Source: Gordonia crocea
Lineage (GTDB): Bacteria; Actinomycetota; Actinomycetes; Mycobacteriales; Mycobacteriaceae
Direction: 5' to 3'
DNA length: 64,000 nt
Assembly: GCF_009932435.1 (NCBI RefSeq)
Contig: NZ_BJOU01000001.1
Location: 806,001-870,000 of the forward strand
The notes beneath the pieces were generated by a model. The model was not told where the DNA came from and did not search any database. It saw only the letters and a program-made list of their open reading frames with translations. Positions 16,208 to 25,447 of this stretch are shown here, in pieces. Numbering within the stretch: position 1 is the first letter of the stretch; the number at the start of each line of letters is the position of its first letter. The position numbers and the translations under genes are program-made.

Positions 16208-16531
16208 GTTAGTGCGCTGGGCACGACCCAGATGATCGTCGTTGCGGTGCTCGGTGCGGTGTCCGCGCTGGCGGGTTTGCTGTCGGTGGTACACGCTGCG
16301 GTGCAGCGCCCCGACGCCTTCACCGCGGTCGACCGGCAGTCGAAGGGTTTCTGGGTCGGACTGCTGGCCCTGGCCACCGTTTTCCTCGCCCTGTTCGGCG
16401 TCGTCGGCGCCGGCGGTCCGATCATCGGCATGATCTGCCTGCTCGGGCTCGTCGCGGTCATCGTGTACCTCGTCGACGTGCGTCCGAAGGTCGACGAGGT
16501 CCAGGGCCGCCGCTGGTTCCGGAGACTGTAG
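16199..16531 (+). CDS. DUF2516 family small membrane protein
   Basis: A protein of up to 110 residues with three hydrophobic segments ([20 protein letters not shown], then [20 protein letters not shown], then [20 protein letters not shown]) and the family motif [15 protein letters not shown] between the first two. Its role is unknown. The GTG at 16199 lies inside the hairpin that follows hbhA. The mycobacterial homologue is shorter and begins near the first membrane segment, so the ATG at 16232 is a real alternative. The MerR gene follows 4 bp after the stop. In M. tuberculosis the homologue also follows hbhA. Confidence 0.75.
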   Translation: MDFVSALGTTQMIVVAVLGAVSALAGLLSVVHAAVQRPDAFTAVDRQSKGFWVGLLALATVFLALFGVVGAGGPIIGMICLLGLVAVIVYLVDVRPKVDEVQGRRWFRRL

Positions 16532-16535
16532 CGCC

Positions 16536-17294
16536 GTGGCCGAGTATCGAATCAACGACCTCGCCCAGGTCTCCGGGGTGTCGGTCCGCAACATCCGCGT
16601 CTACCAGGACCGCGGCCTGCTGCCGCCGCCGGTCATCAAGGGACGGACCGGGTGGTACTACGACGAGCACCTGATCCGGCTCAACCTGATCTCCCGGATG
16701 TTGGAGCGGGGCTACACGTTCGCGACGATCAGCGAGCTGCTCAACGCCGCCCACCACGGGATGACCGTCGAACACGTCCTGCGCGGCAGCACCAAGCGCA
16801 GCCGGTTCCAAACCTTCAAGCGGGCCGCGACCATCACGATCGCCGAGCTGCGCAAGTCGCTCAACGCATCCGACCGCACCATCGCGCTCAGCCAGAAGCT
16901 GGGCCTGTTGGCCAAAGACGGTGCCGGATTCGCGGTGCAGAACCCCGAGCTCCTGGAGGGGGCCGAGGCGCTGGTGAAGGGCGGCGTCGATATCGACGTG
17001 CTGCTGGACCGCTGGGTGCGCGTGCAGGGCGACCTGGAGGATGTCGCGCACAGTTTCGTCTCGATCATCACCGACCGCTTCGTCGACGAAAACCTCCTTG
17101 GATTCGACGACGTGGAGGTCGGGCAGATCTCCGAACTGATCCGCCGGGTCCGTCCGCTGGCCCACGAGATCGTCGACAGCACGTTCACCAAGGCGCTCGA
17201 CCGCGAGATCTCCAAAGCGCTGGCCGAGGTGACCAAGATCCTCGAGACCGACACCCCCGACTCCGCCCCGACCGGTGGCGAAGAGCAGGATTGA
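16536..17294 (+). CDS. MerR-family transcriptional regulator
   Basis: A 252-residue regulator. The N-terminal winged helix-turn-helix ([20 protein letters not shown], then DRGLLPP, then [14 protein letters not shown]) is a MerR DNA-binding domain. The following 180 residues are helical and Cys-free, so a metal-sensing role is not indicated; ligand unknown. It starts at GTG 16536, with a GGAGAC site inside the end of the DUF2516 gene. Four bases separate its stop from the ATG of the hydrolase gene, so these three genes are likely co-transcribed. Confidence 0.82.
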   Translation: MAEYRINDLAQVSGVSVRNIRVYQDRGLLPPPVIKGRTGWYYDEHLIRLNLISRMLERGYTFATISELLNAAHHGMTVEHVLRGSTKRSRFQTFKRAATITIAELRKSLNASDRTIALSQKLGLLAKDGAGFAVQNPELLEGAEALVKGGVDIDVLLDRWVRVQGDLEDVAHSFVSIITDRFVDENLLGFDDVEVGQISELIRRVRPLAHEIVDSTFTKALDREISKALAEVTKILETDTPDSAPTGGEEQD

Positions 17295-17298
17295 CGGA

Positions 17299-18576
17299 AT
17301 GAACAAGCTCTCCAAGGCACTTCTCGCCGCCGCCGGCATCGGCGGCGGCGCCACTGCGTTCGGTGTGGCCCGCCTCCTCGGCGACATGGTCGTCGAAGGC
17401 ATCCGCAGCGCGCCGGTCGCCCCCGACGAGCCCGACGCCGGGCTGGTGCCGCCGGCCGCGGCGCCGCTGCGCAGTCACGTGCACACCGCCGACGGCGCCG
17501 AACTCAACGTGTTGACCTACCCGGCCGACGACCCGGCCGACACCTCCGACGTCGTCGTCTTCATTCACGGCTGGACCTGCAATACGGCCTACTGGAATCC
17601 GCAGGTCAACCACCTGCTCGGTAAGCGCACGATCGTCGCCTACGACCAGCGCGGCCACGGCGAGTCCCGGTTGGGTCGGGCCCGGCCGACGCCGGAGCGC
17701 CTCGGCGCCGACTTGGAAGCCGTGCTGGCCGCCGCCGTTCCCGTCGGCCGCAAGGCGGTGCTGGTCGGCCACAGCATGGGCGGCATCACGATCCAGGCGT
17801 GGGCCGACCAGCACGCCGACGAGGTCAACGAGCGGATCTCCGCGGTGATCCTCGAATCGACCGCGGCCACCGACATCCTCGGCCGTCACGGCCTGTTCAA
17901 CCCGGACCGTCCCGCCTACACCAAACCGTTCGAGCGCCTCACCGGCGTGCTCTTCACCAGCACGCCGCTGCCGCTGCCGCAGTCGGAGATCGGCGCCCGG
18001 GTGACCCGCGCGATCAGCATGACCCCGACGGCGCGCGGCGCCCACGTCGTCTTCGTCGACGAGATGGTCCGCTCCTGCTCGCCGATCGTCCGCGCCCTGT
18101 GCGGCAACGGGATGAACGGCTTCGACGTCCGCACCGGGACCGGCGCGCTGACCGTCCCGACCACCGTCATCAACGGCACCCTCGACCGGTTGCTGCCGCC
18201 GGTGCACTCCGACGAGATGGCCGGCATCCTCCACGGCGTCGGGTCGCTGTACCGCCACGTCGTCCTCGACGACATCGGCCACATGCTGAGCATCGAGGCG
18301 TCGGCCGAGTTCAACGCCGTCCTCGACGACGTGCTCGAGCATGCAGCGTCCGGTGGGGGGAAGGCCGTGGCACAACCGGCTGCGACGAAAGCCGCCAAGA
18401 AGGCGCCGGCCAAGACCGCCGCGAAGAAGGCGCCGGCCAAAAAGGCTCCGGCCAAGAAGGCTCCCGCCAAGAAGGCGCCGGCCAAGACTGCTCCCAAGAA
18501 GACAGCAGCCGACAAGACAGCGGCCAAGGAGTCAGCGGCGAAGCCCGCCGAGCCGAAACCTACAAGCGACAGTTGA
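17299..18576 (+). CDS. Alpha/beta hydrolase with an HbhA-like Lys-rich tail
   Basis: A 425-residue protein. Residues 1-25 are a weak hydrophobic segment (LSKALLAAAGIGGGATAFGV). Residues about 60-350 form an alpha/beta-hydrolase fold with HGWTC (oxyanion region), YDQRGHGES, the nucleophile elbow VGHSMGG, NGTLDRLLP (acid) and DIGHML (His). From about residue 360 to the end the chain is [24 protein letters not shown] repeat, nearly the tail of HbhA encoded 1.2 kb upstream. The tail may anchor the enzyme to cell-wall or host glycans or to anionic lipid. The substrate is unknown. The ATG at 17299 is 4 bp after the MerR stop. The 3' end overlaps convergent murB by 17 bp. Confidence 0.85.
   Translation: MNKLSKALLAAAGIGGGATAFGVARLLGDMVVEGIRSAPVAPDEPDAGLVPPAAAPLRSHVHTADGAELNVLTYPADDPADTSDVVVFIHGWTCNTAYWNPQVNHLLGKRTIVAYDQRGHGESRLGRARPTPERLGADLEAVLAAAVPVGRKAVLVGHSMGGITIQAWADQHADEVNERISAVILESTAATDILGRHGLFNPDRPAYTKPFERLTGVLFTSTPLPLPQSEIGARVTRAISMTPTARGAHVVFVDEMVRSCSPIVRALCGNGMNGFDVRTGTGALTVPTTVINGTLDRLLPPVHSDEMAGILHGVGSLYRHVVLDDIGHMLSIEASAEFNAVLDDVLEHAASGGGKAVAQPAATKAAKKAPAKTAAKKAPAKKAPAKKAPAKKAPAKTAPKKTAADKTAAKESAAKPAEPKPTSDS
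18390..18520 (+). repeat. Lys-Ala-Pro codon repeats in the hydrolase gene
   Basis: Imperfect 15-bp units (AAGGCTCCGGCCAAG and variants) code KKAPAK. They are very similar in sequence to the hbhA tail at 15952-16139, which suggests the two tails share an origin or exchange sequence. Confidence 0.8.
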
Positions 18577-19615
18577 CGAAGACCGGTTCGGGGGTGAGCG
18601 TCACCCCGAACCGGGCCCGCACCCCGTCGCGCACCTCGCGCGCCAGATCGAGCAGCTGCGCGGTGGTGCCGCTGCCCCGGTTGGTCAGGGCCAGCGTGTG
18701 CTTGGTCGACAGCCGGATCGGGGCATCCTCGCCGGGATAACCCTTGGTGAACCCGGCCCGTTCGATCAGCCAACCGGCGGACAGCTTGGTGTCGTCGCCG
18801 GCCGGGAACTGCGGGATCGCCACGTCCGGGCCCACCACCACGGCGATCTGGGCCACGACGGCGGCCGATTCGGCCGCCGACACAATCGGATTGGTGAAGA
18901 AGGAGCCCGCGCTGTAGGTGTCGGGGTCGTCGGCGTCGAGCACCATCCCCTTGCTGCGCCGCAGGGACAGCACCGCCTCCCGGACCTCGGCGGCGGCCGC
19001 CGACTGGCCCTCGTCGCGGTCCAAGGCGCGGGCCAATTCGCGGTAGGCCAGGGGGGCGGAGACCCCGTCCGGGCGCAGCCAGAGCGAGACCGCGGTGACG
19101 ATCCGGTCGTCGCGGTGCTTCAGATTGGAGTGCCGGTACCTCAGGTCCAGTGCGGCGGGAGCCACCCACGCCGATTCCCGCGTGGCCCGGTCGTACACCT
19201 GCACCCCCCGCAGCGCGTCGGCGATCTCGACCCCGTAGGCCCCGACGTTCTGCACCGGCGTCGCACCGGTCGACCCGGGGATCCCCGACAGGCATTCCAA
19301 CCCGCCGAACCCGCTGGCGACGACCTGCGCGACAAGGGAATCCCATTGCACCCCGGCGTCGGCGGTGACAAAGGGGCGGTCCGCGTCGACGCCGAACTCG
19401 ACGGTGCCGGAGCCGATGCGCACGACCGTCCCGTCGAAACCCTCATCCGCCACGACCAGGTTGGACCCGCCGCCGACGACCAGCACCGCGGTGTCGGTCT
19501 CGTCGCAGTCGGTCAACGCCGCGACCACCTCGTCGGTGGTGGCGGCCTCGACGACGGCGCGCGCCGGACCACCCAGGTGCAGCGTGGTCAGGTCGGCGAT
19601 GGTGGGGGAACTCAC
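18560..19615 (-). CDS. murB: UDP-N-acetylenolpyruvoylglucosamine reductase
   Basis: This 351-residue FAD enzyme reduces UDP-GlcNAc-enolpyruvate with NADPH to UDP-N-acetylmuramate, a committed step of peptidoglycan synthesis in the cytosol. FAD-binding motifs are clear: LVVGGGSNLVVAD, then SGIPGSTGATPVQNVGAYG, and the catalytic SAGSFFTNPIV with the Ser that protonates the intermediate. The C-terminal AGWLIERAGFTKGY is conserved. The start is GTG at 19615. TAGCGT lies 8 nt upstream of it. It is convergent with the hydrolase gene and divergent from the DUF2505 pair. Confidence 0.95.
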   Translation of the reverse strand: MSSPTIADLTTLHLGGPARAVVEAATTDEVVAALTDCDETDTAVLVVGGGSNLVVADEGFDGTVVRIGSGTVEFGVDADRPFVTADAGVQWDSLVAQVVASGFGGLECLSGIPGSTGATPVQNVGAYGVEIADALRGVQVYDRATRESAWVAPAALDLRYRHSNLKHRDDRIVTAVSLWLRPDGVSAPLAYRELARALDRDEGQSAAAAEVREAVLSLRRSKGMVLDADDPDTYSAGSFFTNPIVSAAESAAVVAQIAVVVGPDVAIPQFPAGDDTKLSAGWLIERAGFTKGYPGEDAPIRLSTKHTLALTNRGSGTTAQLLDLAREVRDGVRARFGVTLTPEPVFVNCRL

Positions 19616-19684
19616 GGAATACGACGCTAGCGCACCGCCGTGGTTGCCCGGCCCCGGTGGGCCGACTGTGGTGGGATGAACGAC

Positions 19685-20179
19685 ATGGCAACGAAACTGG
19701 AGCACACCGTCTCCTACCCGTTCAGCACCGACCGTCTGTGGCAGGTGGTGACCACCGAGAAGTACTGGCGCGACCTGCTCGCCGCAATCAACCGGGACAA
19801 GGGCGTGCTGGAGTCCTTCACCCACGACGGGGACACCGTCACCGTGGTGTGCCGGCAGGTCGTCGACGAGTCGAAACTGCCGTCGATCGTGACCAAGGTC
19901 CGCGGCGGCGACCTGGTGATCCCGCGCCGGACCGTGCTGCGACGCGACGGCGGCGACGTCGTCGGCGAGCTCACCGCCACCGTCGAGGGGGCGCCGGCCA
20001 AGGTCGAGGGAACGCAGCGCAGCAGCGGCGATCCGTCGTCGACGCGCTACACCGCGTCGGTCTCCGTGGGCATCCCGCTGATCGGCGGCAAGATCGAAAA
20101 GGCCATCGGCGAACAGCTCGTCGTGCTGCTCGACGCGGAGCGCGACGAGACGCTCAATTGGGAGGCGGGCAACCGGTAA
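19685..20179 (+). CDS. DUF2505 protein (first of a tandem pair)
   Basis: A 164-residue protein of the DUF2505 family, an SRPBCC/START-like fold of unknown function found in actinobacteria. It begins MATKLEHTVSYPFSTDRLWQ, where an aromatic/Pro pattern opens the fold, and carries VPRRTVLRRDGG-like and GKIEKAIGEQLVVLLDAERD segments, the last being the C-terminal helix of the helix-grip fold. I chose the ATG at 19685, 9 nt after a GGTGGGA sequence; an in-frame ATG at 19676 is also possible. A paralogue follows 16 bp downstream. The ligand is unknown. Confidence 0.75.
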   Translation: MATKLEHTVSYPFSTDRLWQVVTTEKYWRDLLAAINRDKGVLESFTHDGDTVTVVCRQVVDESKLPSIVTKVRGGDLVIPRRTVLRRDGGDVVGELTATVEGAPAKVEGTQRSSGDPSSTRYTASVSVGIPLIGGKIEKAIGEQLVVLLDAERDETLNWEAGNR

Positions 20180-20195
20180 CGGTAACCTGACCTCC

Positions 20196-20711
20196 ATGGC
20201 ACGACGGCTCAGTTATTCGGCCCGCTACCCCCAGCCCGCCGAGAAGCTCTACCAGGCGCAGATGCAGCGGCAGTACTGGGACGACATGATGGAGGGGTTC
20301 CAGATGATCTCGCCGCACTGCGAGGTCGCCGAATTCACCGCCGACCCCTCGGTGGGGATGCGGGTGATGCTCAAGCAGACCATCGGGCGCGACCAACTCC
20401 CGCCGCTGGCGCAGACGGTGATGATGAAGGACATGATCATCACCCGCGAGGAGTCGTTCGGCATCTTCCACCCCGACGACGTCACCGCGGGCACCTACAA
20501 CGCCTCGATCCCGGCCGGGCCGGGCAGCCTGACCGGGGTGCAGGAACTGTTCAGCACCGACACCGGCTGCACGATCCGCAAGACCACCGAGGTCAAGGTC
20601 TTCGTGCCCTTCGTCAACCACAAGCTCGAGCAGATGATGCTGGTGAACCTCGTCGACCTGTTCCGCGCCGAGGCCGAATACGCCAAAGACTGGATCGACA
20701 AGAACCTCTGA
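20196..20711 (+). CDS. DUF2505 protein (second of a tandem pair)
   Basis: A 171-residue DUF2505 protein. It shares the fold pattern of its neighbour (RRLSYSARYPQPAEKLYQAQ opening; VPFVNHKLEQMMLVNLVDLF terminal helix) but has diverged a good deal, so the duplication is old. TAACCT lies 7 nt before the ATG, a leaderless-type promoter, so it can be expressed separately from the first copy. Methionine content is unusually high (QMQ, DDMMEGFQM, TVMMKDMI). Function unknown. Confidence 0.75.
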   Translation: MARRLSYSARYPQPAEKLYQAQMQRQYWDDMMEGFQMISPHCEVAEFTADPSVGMRVMLKQTIGRDQLPPLAQTVMMKDMIITREESFGIFHPDDVTAGTYNASIPAGPGSLTGVQELFSTDTGCTIRKTTEVKVFVPFVNHKLEQMMLVNLVDLFRAEAEYAKDWIDKNL

Positions 20712-20753
20712 CGAGCACCGGTTCCCCGCATCCCGGGGTATTAGGCTGACCCC

Positions 20754-21608
20754 ATGCGCGTGGCGATGGCACAGGTGCGGGCGGCCACCGATCCGGCCGC
20801 CAATCTCACCGGGCTCGTCCGCCAGGTGGCGGTCGCCGCCGACGGTGGCGCCGACCTCGTCGTCTTCCCAGAAGCCACGATGTGCCGCTTCGGCGTGCCG
20901 TTGGCGCCGATCGCCCAACCCCTCGACGGTCCGTGGGCGACGCAGGTGCGGGAGACCGCGAGGGACCACGGGGTGGCCGTGGTCGCGGGGATGTTCACCC
21001 CGGGGACGGCTGCCAACGATGGGGCGCCGCGGGTGCGCAACACCGTCATCGTCGCCGACCGCACCGGCGGGCTGTGGTCCTACGACAAGATCCACCTCTA
21101 CGACGCCTTCGGTTTTGCCGAGTCGGCGACCGTGCAACCCGGCCACGACGCCCTGGTCGTCGACCTGTCGTTGGCGCCGGCAACGACGGTCCGCCTCGGT
21201 GTTGCCACCTGCTACGACCTGCGGTTCCCGGACCTGTTCGGTGCGCTCGCCGACGCCGGGGCCCAGGTGATCGCGGTACCCACCTCGTGGGGTGCCGGGC
21301 CGGGCAAGGTCGAGCAGTGGCGCACGCTCACCGCGGCGCGAGCGCTGGATTCGGGTGCCTATCTCGTCGCCGTCGACCAGGCTCCGCCCGCCGACGACGC
21401 TGACGGCGGACGGGCACCGACCGGCGTCGGTCGCAGCCGTGTCGTCGACCCGTTCGGTAGCGTGGTGGACGACGAATACGGCGAGGACCCACAGCTGGGG
21501 ATTCACCACCTCGACCTCGCCGGGCCTGCGCAGGCGCGGCAGGTGTTGGGGATGCGGGCCAACCGCCGCCCGATCGCGACACCCGAGCCGGCCGGCCCGA
21601 ACGACTGA
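20754..21608 (+). CDS. Carbon-nitrogen hydrolase (nitrilase/omega-amidase family)
   Basis: A 284-residue hydrolase with the full catalytic triad of the nitrilase superfamily: Glu40 (VVFPEATM), Lys112 (YDKIHLYDAFGF) and Cys153 (GVATCYDLRFPDLF). The spacing and the YDLRFP motif suggest the Nit1/Nit2-like branch, which deaminates small omega-amides such as deaminated glutathione, but the substrate is not proven. TAGGCT lies 6 nt before the ATG. The DUF2993 gene follows 13 bp downstream. Confidence 0.87.
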   Translation: MRVAMAQVRAATDPAANLTGLVRQVAVAADGGADLVVFPEATMCRFGVPLAPIAQPLDGPWATQVRETARDHGVAVVAGMFTPGTAANDGAPRVRNTVIVADRTGGLWSYDKIHLYDAFGFAESATVQPGHDALVVDLSLAPATTVRLGVATCYDLRFPDLFGALADAGAQVIAVPTSWGAGPGKVEQWRTLTAARALDSGAYLVAVDQAPPADDADGGRAPTGVGRSRVVDPFGSVVDDEYGEDPQLGIHHLDLAGPAQARQVLGMRANRRPIATPEPAGPND

Positions 21609-21621
21609 AGGGGAGACGCCT

Positions 21622-22509
21622 GTGAGCGCCGACGACGAGTGGACCTCTGCCGACGAGCCGGTCAGCCTGGAGAAACAGGCGACGACGCGGACCCCCGGCA
21701 AGGTGACCAAGTCCGCGCCTGCGAAGAAGAAGCAGTCGCGCAAGACCGGTCGGTGGATCGGTATCGGTCTGGTCGCCGCCCTGGTCGTCGCCCTGGTGGG
21801 GCTCGGCGGCACCGAACTGTATCTGCGCCACCAGGTCGGCAGTTGTCTCAGCAAGGCCTTCGGGTCGCTCACCGGCGCGCCCACCGAGGTGTCGATGAGC
21901 GCCCGGCCGGTGCTATGGCAGGCGCTGACCAAGAAGATCCCCTTCGTCGAGGTCAATTCGAAGGGCGGGGACGCCGAGGGGAAGATGCACCTGCGGGTGG
22001 AGAACATCACCGGCAGTGGCGACAAGTCGACGATCGGCAGCATCAAGGGCGACGGCCACATCCCGTTCAGCCAGGTGGCGCAGACCTATCGCAGTCACTC
22101 GACGCCGAACCCGAACAGCATCGGCGGGACCGGGGCGACCGGCCAACTCGAATCGATCCGCGGCAACGGCGACGGCACGTTCGACGTGACGTCGACGGTC
22201 ACCGTCGTCATCCTCCCGCTGCCCGCGACGGTCACGCTGCGGCCCAGCGTCCGCGACGGCAAGGCCCATTTCGAGGTGGTGCGGGCCAACGTCGTCGCAG
22301 TCGGGATTCCGCCCGAGTTCGCGCAGACCGTCGTCGACGAGACCAGCGAGGCCATGCTCGGCTCCATGCTGAAGGGGTTGACGCTGTCCAAGCTCGAGGT
22401 CCGCGGCGACGGGGTCGACTTCGCGGTGAGCGGCACCGACGTCGCCGTCGACGAAAACCTCATTCGTCCGCGCAGCGACTGCCAGGACGTCACCACCGCA
22501 CTGCGCTGA
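21622..22509 (+). CDS. DUF2993 (LmeA-like) membrane-anchored protein
   Basis: A 295-residue protein. A Lys-rich cytosolic N-terminus (SAPAKKKQSRKTGRW) is followed by one membrane helix (IGIGLVAALVVALVGLGGTELYL, about residues 46-68) and an extracytoplasmic DUF2993 domain with two Cys (SCLSKAF and SDCQDV) that may pair. In mycobacteria the DUF2993 protein LmeA binds lipids and acts in lipomannan elongation; a similar envelope role here is inference. The start is GTG 21622 after a GGGGAG site, closely following the nitrilase gene. It is convergent with purU. Confidence 0.78.
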   Translation: MSADDEWTSADEPVSLEKQATTRTPGKVTKSAPAKKKQSRKTGRWIGIGLVAALVVALVGLGGTELYLRHQVGSCLSKAFGSLTGAPTEVSMSARPVLWQALTKKIPFVEVNSKGGDAEGKMHLRVENITGSGDKSTIGSIKGDGHIPFSQVAQTYRSHSTPNPNSIGGTGATGQLESIRGNGDGTFDVTSTVTVVILPLPATVTLRPSVRDGKAHFEVVRANVVAVGIPPEFAQTVVDETSEAMLGSMLKGLTLSKLEVRGDGVDFAVSGTDVAVDENLIRPRSDCQDVTTALR

Positions 22510-22541
22510 TCGGGCCCCGGATCGCGGGGTGACCGCGGCGG

Positions 22542-23420
22542 TCAGTCGAAGACGACCGTCTTTCCGCCGTGGACCAACACCCGGTCCTCGAGGTGCCAGC
22601 GCACGCCGCGGGCCAACACCAGGGTCTCGATATCGCGGCCCTGGCGGACCATGTCGGCCACGTTGTCGCCGTGGTCGACGCGGATCACGTCCTGCTCGAT
22701 GATCGGGCCGGCATCCAAGTCGGCGGTCACGTAGTGGCAGGTCGCTCCGATGAGCTTGACCCCCCGCGCGAACGCCTGGTGGTAGGGGCGGGCGCCGACG
22801 AAGCTGGGCAGGAAGCTGTGGTGGATGTTGATGGTCCGCCCGGCCCAGCGCTGGCAGAGTTCGGGCGGCAGGATCTGCATGAACCGGGCCAACACGATGG
22901 CGTGGGGGTCCTCGGCGTCGACGAGGGCGGCGACCCGCTCGAAAGCCTGCGCCTTGGACACTTGCGGATCGTCGAAGGGGACGAGGTGGAACGGCACGCC
23001 GAACCGCCCGGCCAACTCGCCCAACGGAGCATGGTTGCCGATGACGGCGGCGATCTCCCCGGGGAACTCGCCGCGCTCGGCCCGCCCGAGCAGGTCGATG
23101 AGGCAGTGGCTCTCCTTGCTGACCAGCAGGACCACCCGGTTGGGGGTGCCGGTGTCGCTGAGCCGCCACTCGGTGTCCGGGTGGAACTGCTCGTCGGCCA
23201 GCGTCGCGAACCGCCGACGGAACTCGTCGATATCGCAGTCCACCGAGTCGGCGCGCACCGCCTGGCGGGTGAAGAACCAGTCGGACTCGGGGTCGGAGTG
23301 GTAGGCCGCCTCGGTGATCCAGGCGCCGGCGTCGGCGAGGAATCCGGCGATCCGCGCGACGATGCCGGTCTCGTCCGGGCAGCCGAGGGTCAAGACGAAG
23401 CGGCGGGTGTCGGATTCCAT
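22542..23420 (-). CDS. purU: Formyltetrahydrofolate deformylase
   Basis: A 292-residue enzyme that hydrolyses 10-formyl-THF to THF and formate, balancing the one-carbon pool. An N-terminal ACT domain (residues about 8-85, [20 protein letters not shown]) is joined to a formyltransferase-fold domain with the [10 protein letters not shown] motif (catalytic Asn and His) and the Asp in [10 protein letters not shown]. Length and layout match PurU. It is divergent from deoC across 26 bp and convergent with the DUF2993 gene. Confidence 0.95.
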   Translation of the reverse strand: MESDTRRFVLTLGCPDETGIVARIAGFLADAGAWITEAAYHSDPESDWFFTRQAVRADSVDCDIDEFRRRFATLADEQFHPDTEWRLSDTGTPNRVVLLVSKESHCLIDLLGRAERGEFPGEIAAVIGNHAPLGELAGRFGVPFHLVPFDDPQVSKAQAFERVAALVDAEDPHAIVLARFMQILPPELCQRWAGRTINIHHSFLPSFVGARPYHQAFARGVKLIGATCHYVTADLDAGPIIEQDVIRVDHGDNVADMVRQGRDIETLVLARGVRWHLEDRVLVHGGKTVVFD

Positions 23421-23446
23421 CCGTCCAGTGTGCCAAGCTGGCGTGC

Positions 23447-24118
23447 ATGACTGAACACGACCTCACCCGTGAGCATGTGGCCGCGATGATCGACCACACC
23501 CTTCTCGCGCCCGAGGCCACCCGTGCCGACGCGGCCGCAGCCGTCGCGACGGCCGCCGAGCTGGGCGTCTACGCGGTCTGCCTGTCCCCGTCGATGCTCC
23601 CGATCTCCACCGGGCAACAGCGGTTGGCGGTCGTCGCGGGGTTCCCGTCGGGCAAACACCACGCCTTGGTGAAGGCCGCCGAGGCGAAGATGGCCCTCGA
23701 CGAGGGGGCCACCGAGGTCGACATGGTGATCGACGTCGGAGCCGCGGTCGACACGCGGTTCGAGGAGGTCTTCGCCGAGGTGGTGACGGTGGCGCAGGCG
23801 GTCGGCGACGACGCGTTGCTCAAAGTCATCGTCGAATCGGCGGTCTTGCTCCGCGACGGTGGGCCGGACTTGCTGCAGGAGGTCTGCCGGCAGGCGGTCG
23901 CCGCCGGGGCGGGGATGGTCAAGACGTCGACCGGTTTCCACCCGGCCGGGGGTGCGAGCGTGACAGCGGTGCGGCTGATGGCCGAGGCGGTCGGGCCGGG
24001 GATCGGCGTGAAGGCCAGCGGCGGTATCCGTGACGCGGCGTTTGCCGCCGAGCTGATCGCCGCCGGGGCCACCCGGCTGGGTACCTCGCAGACCGCGGCC
24101 GTTCTCGATGGTTTCTGA
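23447..24118 (+). CDS. deoC: Deoxyribose-phosphate aldolase
   Basis: A 223-residue class I aldolase that cleaves 2-deoxyribose-5-phosphate into glyceraldehyde-3-phosphate and acetaldehyde, for deoxynucleoside salvage. The Schiff-base Lys159 lies in MVKTSTGF, the second active-site Lys189 in VKASGGIRD, and Asp96 in DMVIDVGA. Length is typical. The start is ATG 23447. The gene stands between purU and the L,D-transpeptidase gene, as in mycobacteria. Confidence 0.95.
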   Translation: MTEHDLTREHVAAMIDHTLLAPEATRADAAAAVATAAELGVYAVCLSPSMLPISTGQQRLAVVAGFPSGKHHALVKAAEAKMALDEGATEVDMVIDVGAAVDTRFEEVFAEVVTVAQAVGDDALLKVIVESAVLLRDGGPDLLQEVCRQAVAAGAGMVKTSTGFHPAGGASVTAVRLMAEAVGPGIGVKASGGIRDAAFAAELIAAGATRLGTSQTAAVLDGF

Positions 24119-24155
24119 CAGGCGGCACACAGGCGGCACGGTTAGGCTTGACGGA

Positions 24156-25430
24156 ATGGGGCTCGCTCAACCGACACGACGCACCGTGCTGGCCGCCGTC
24201 GGTCTCGGGGTGCTGGGTGCGGTCGCGTCCGCCTGCACCCGCTCGTCGGAGAAGGACGCCGGCCCGCACAAGCCGACGGTGCGGATCGACTACGCGGCCG
24301 CCGACAAGCCCATCGGCGCCGAACCGATCAACCCGACGGCCAAGGTCACCGTCACGGTGCGCGACGGGGTGCTCAACCCGGACGTGAAGCTGCTGCGCCC
24401 CGACGGCAAGGTCGTGCCGGGGACGATGGCACCGGACCGGTCGTCGTTCACCCTCGACGAGCCGCTGGGCTACGGGAAGACCTACACCTGGTCGGGAACG
24501 GCCACCGGATTCGACCGGGTGTCGGTGGATCTGGCCGGCAAGGTCGTGACCGTGGCGCCGAAGGCCATCGCGGAGATGACGGTCAACATCGGCGACGGCC
24601 AGACGGTGGGCATCGCCGCACCGGTCATCCTGAAGTTCAACCGCACGATCACCGACAAGGCCGCCGTCGAGAAGGCGCTCACCGTCACCACCGAGCCGGC
24701 GACCGAGGGGGCGTGGGGATGGCTCGGCGAGGACAACGGCTCCCGGATCCACTGGCGCCCGCGGGAGTACTACCGGCCCGGGACGAAGGTGCACGTCGAG
24801 GCGAATCTGTACGGGCTCGACTGCGGCGACGGGGTATACGGCGACAGTGACGTCACCGTGGACTTCGCCGTCGGCCGGTCCCAGATCGTCAAGGCCGACG
24901 CGAACTCGCACCAGATCGTGGTGGTCCGCGACGGCGCCCCGATCATGACCCTGCCGTGCAGCTACGGCGGCGGCGACCTGGACCGCAACGTGACGCGCTC
25001 GGGTACCCACGTCGTCACCGAGAAGTGGGCCGACTTCTACATGACCAACCCGGCGGCGGGATACTTCCGCATCCGCGAGCGCTGGGCGGTCCGCATCTCC
25101 AACAACGGCGAGTTCATCCACGCCAACCCCGAGACTGTCGGCGTCCAGGGCTCGTCGAATGTCACCAACGGGTGCATCAACCTGTCGTTGGCGAATGCAC
25201 AGCGGTATTTCGAGTCGGCGATCTACGGCGACCCGGTCGAGGTGACCGGTACCCGCATCGCGATGTCCGAGCGCGACGGCGACATCTACGACTGGATTTA
25301 CAGCTGGGCGCAGTGGAAGCAGTTCTCGGCCGTCAAACACACGGTTCCGGTGCGGTCCGCGCCGGCCACCCCCTCGGGAGCGCCCAAGGTGCCACCGGCC
25401 TCGGCGAGACCGGCTCCCGCACCGCGGTAG
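24156..25430 (+). CDS. L,D-transpeptidase lipoprotein (LprQ/LdtMt5 type)
   Basis: A 424-residue cell-wall cross-linking enzyme that forms 3-3 links in peptidoglycan. A Tat-like signal (QPTRRTVLAAVGLGVLG) ends in the lipobox ASAC, so it is a lipoprotein. Two Ig-like domains follow (about residues 45-250), then the YkuD catalytic domain with His-Ala-Asn-Pro and the Cys in VTNGCINLS. The usual SHGC reads TNGC here, which I recall as a feature of the LdtMt5 branch. A Pro/Ala-rich tail closes the protein. TAGGCT lies 7 nt before the ATG, consistent with leaderless expression. Confidence 0.9.
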   Translation: MGLAQPTRRTVLAAVGLGVLGAVASACTRSSEKDAGPHKPTVRIDYAAADKPIGAEPINPTAKVTVTVRDGVLNPDVKLLRPDGKVVPGTMAPDRSSFTLDEPLGYGKTYTWSGTATGFDRVSVDLAGKVVTVAPKAIAEMTVNIGDGQTVGIAAPVILKFNRTITDKAAVEKALTVTTEPATEGAWGWLGEDNGSRIHWRPREYYRPGTKVHVEANLYGLDCGDGVYGDSDVTVDFAVGRSQIVKADANSHQIVVVRDGAPIMTLPCSYGGGDLDRNVTRSGTHVVTEKWADFYMTNPAAGYFRIRERWAVRISNNGEFIHANPETVGVQGSSNVTNGCINLSLANAQRYFESAIYGDPVEVTGTRIAMSERDGDIYDWIYSWAQWKQFSAVKHTVPVRSAPATPSGAPKVPPASARPAPAPR

Positions 25431-25447
25431 CGGGATACGCTGAAGGC

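Noticed and set aside
22510..22541. Bidirectional terminator between the DUF2993 gene and purU
   Set aside because: CCCCG and CGGGG can form only a 5-bp stem with no T-tract on either side.
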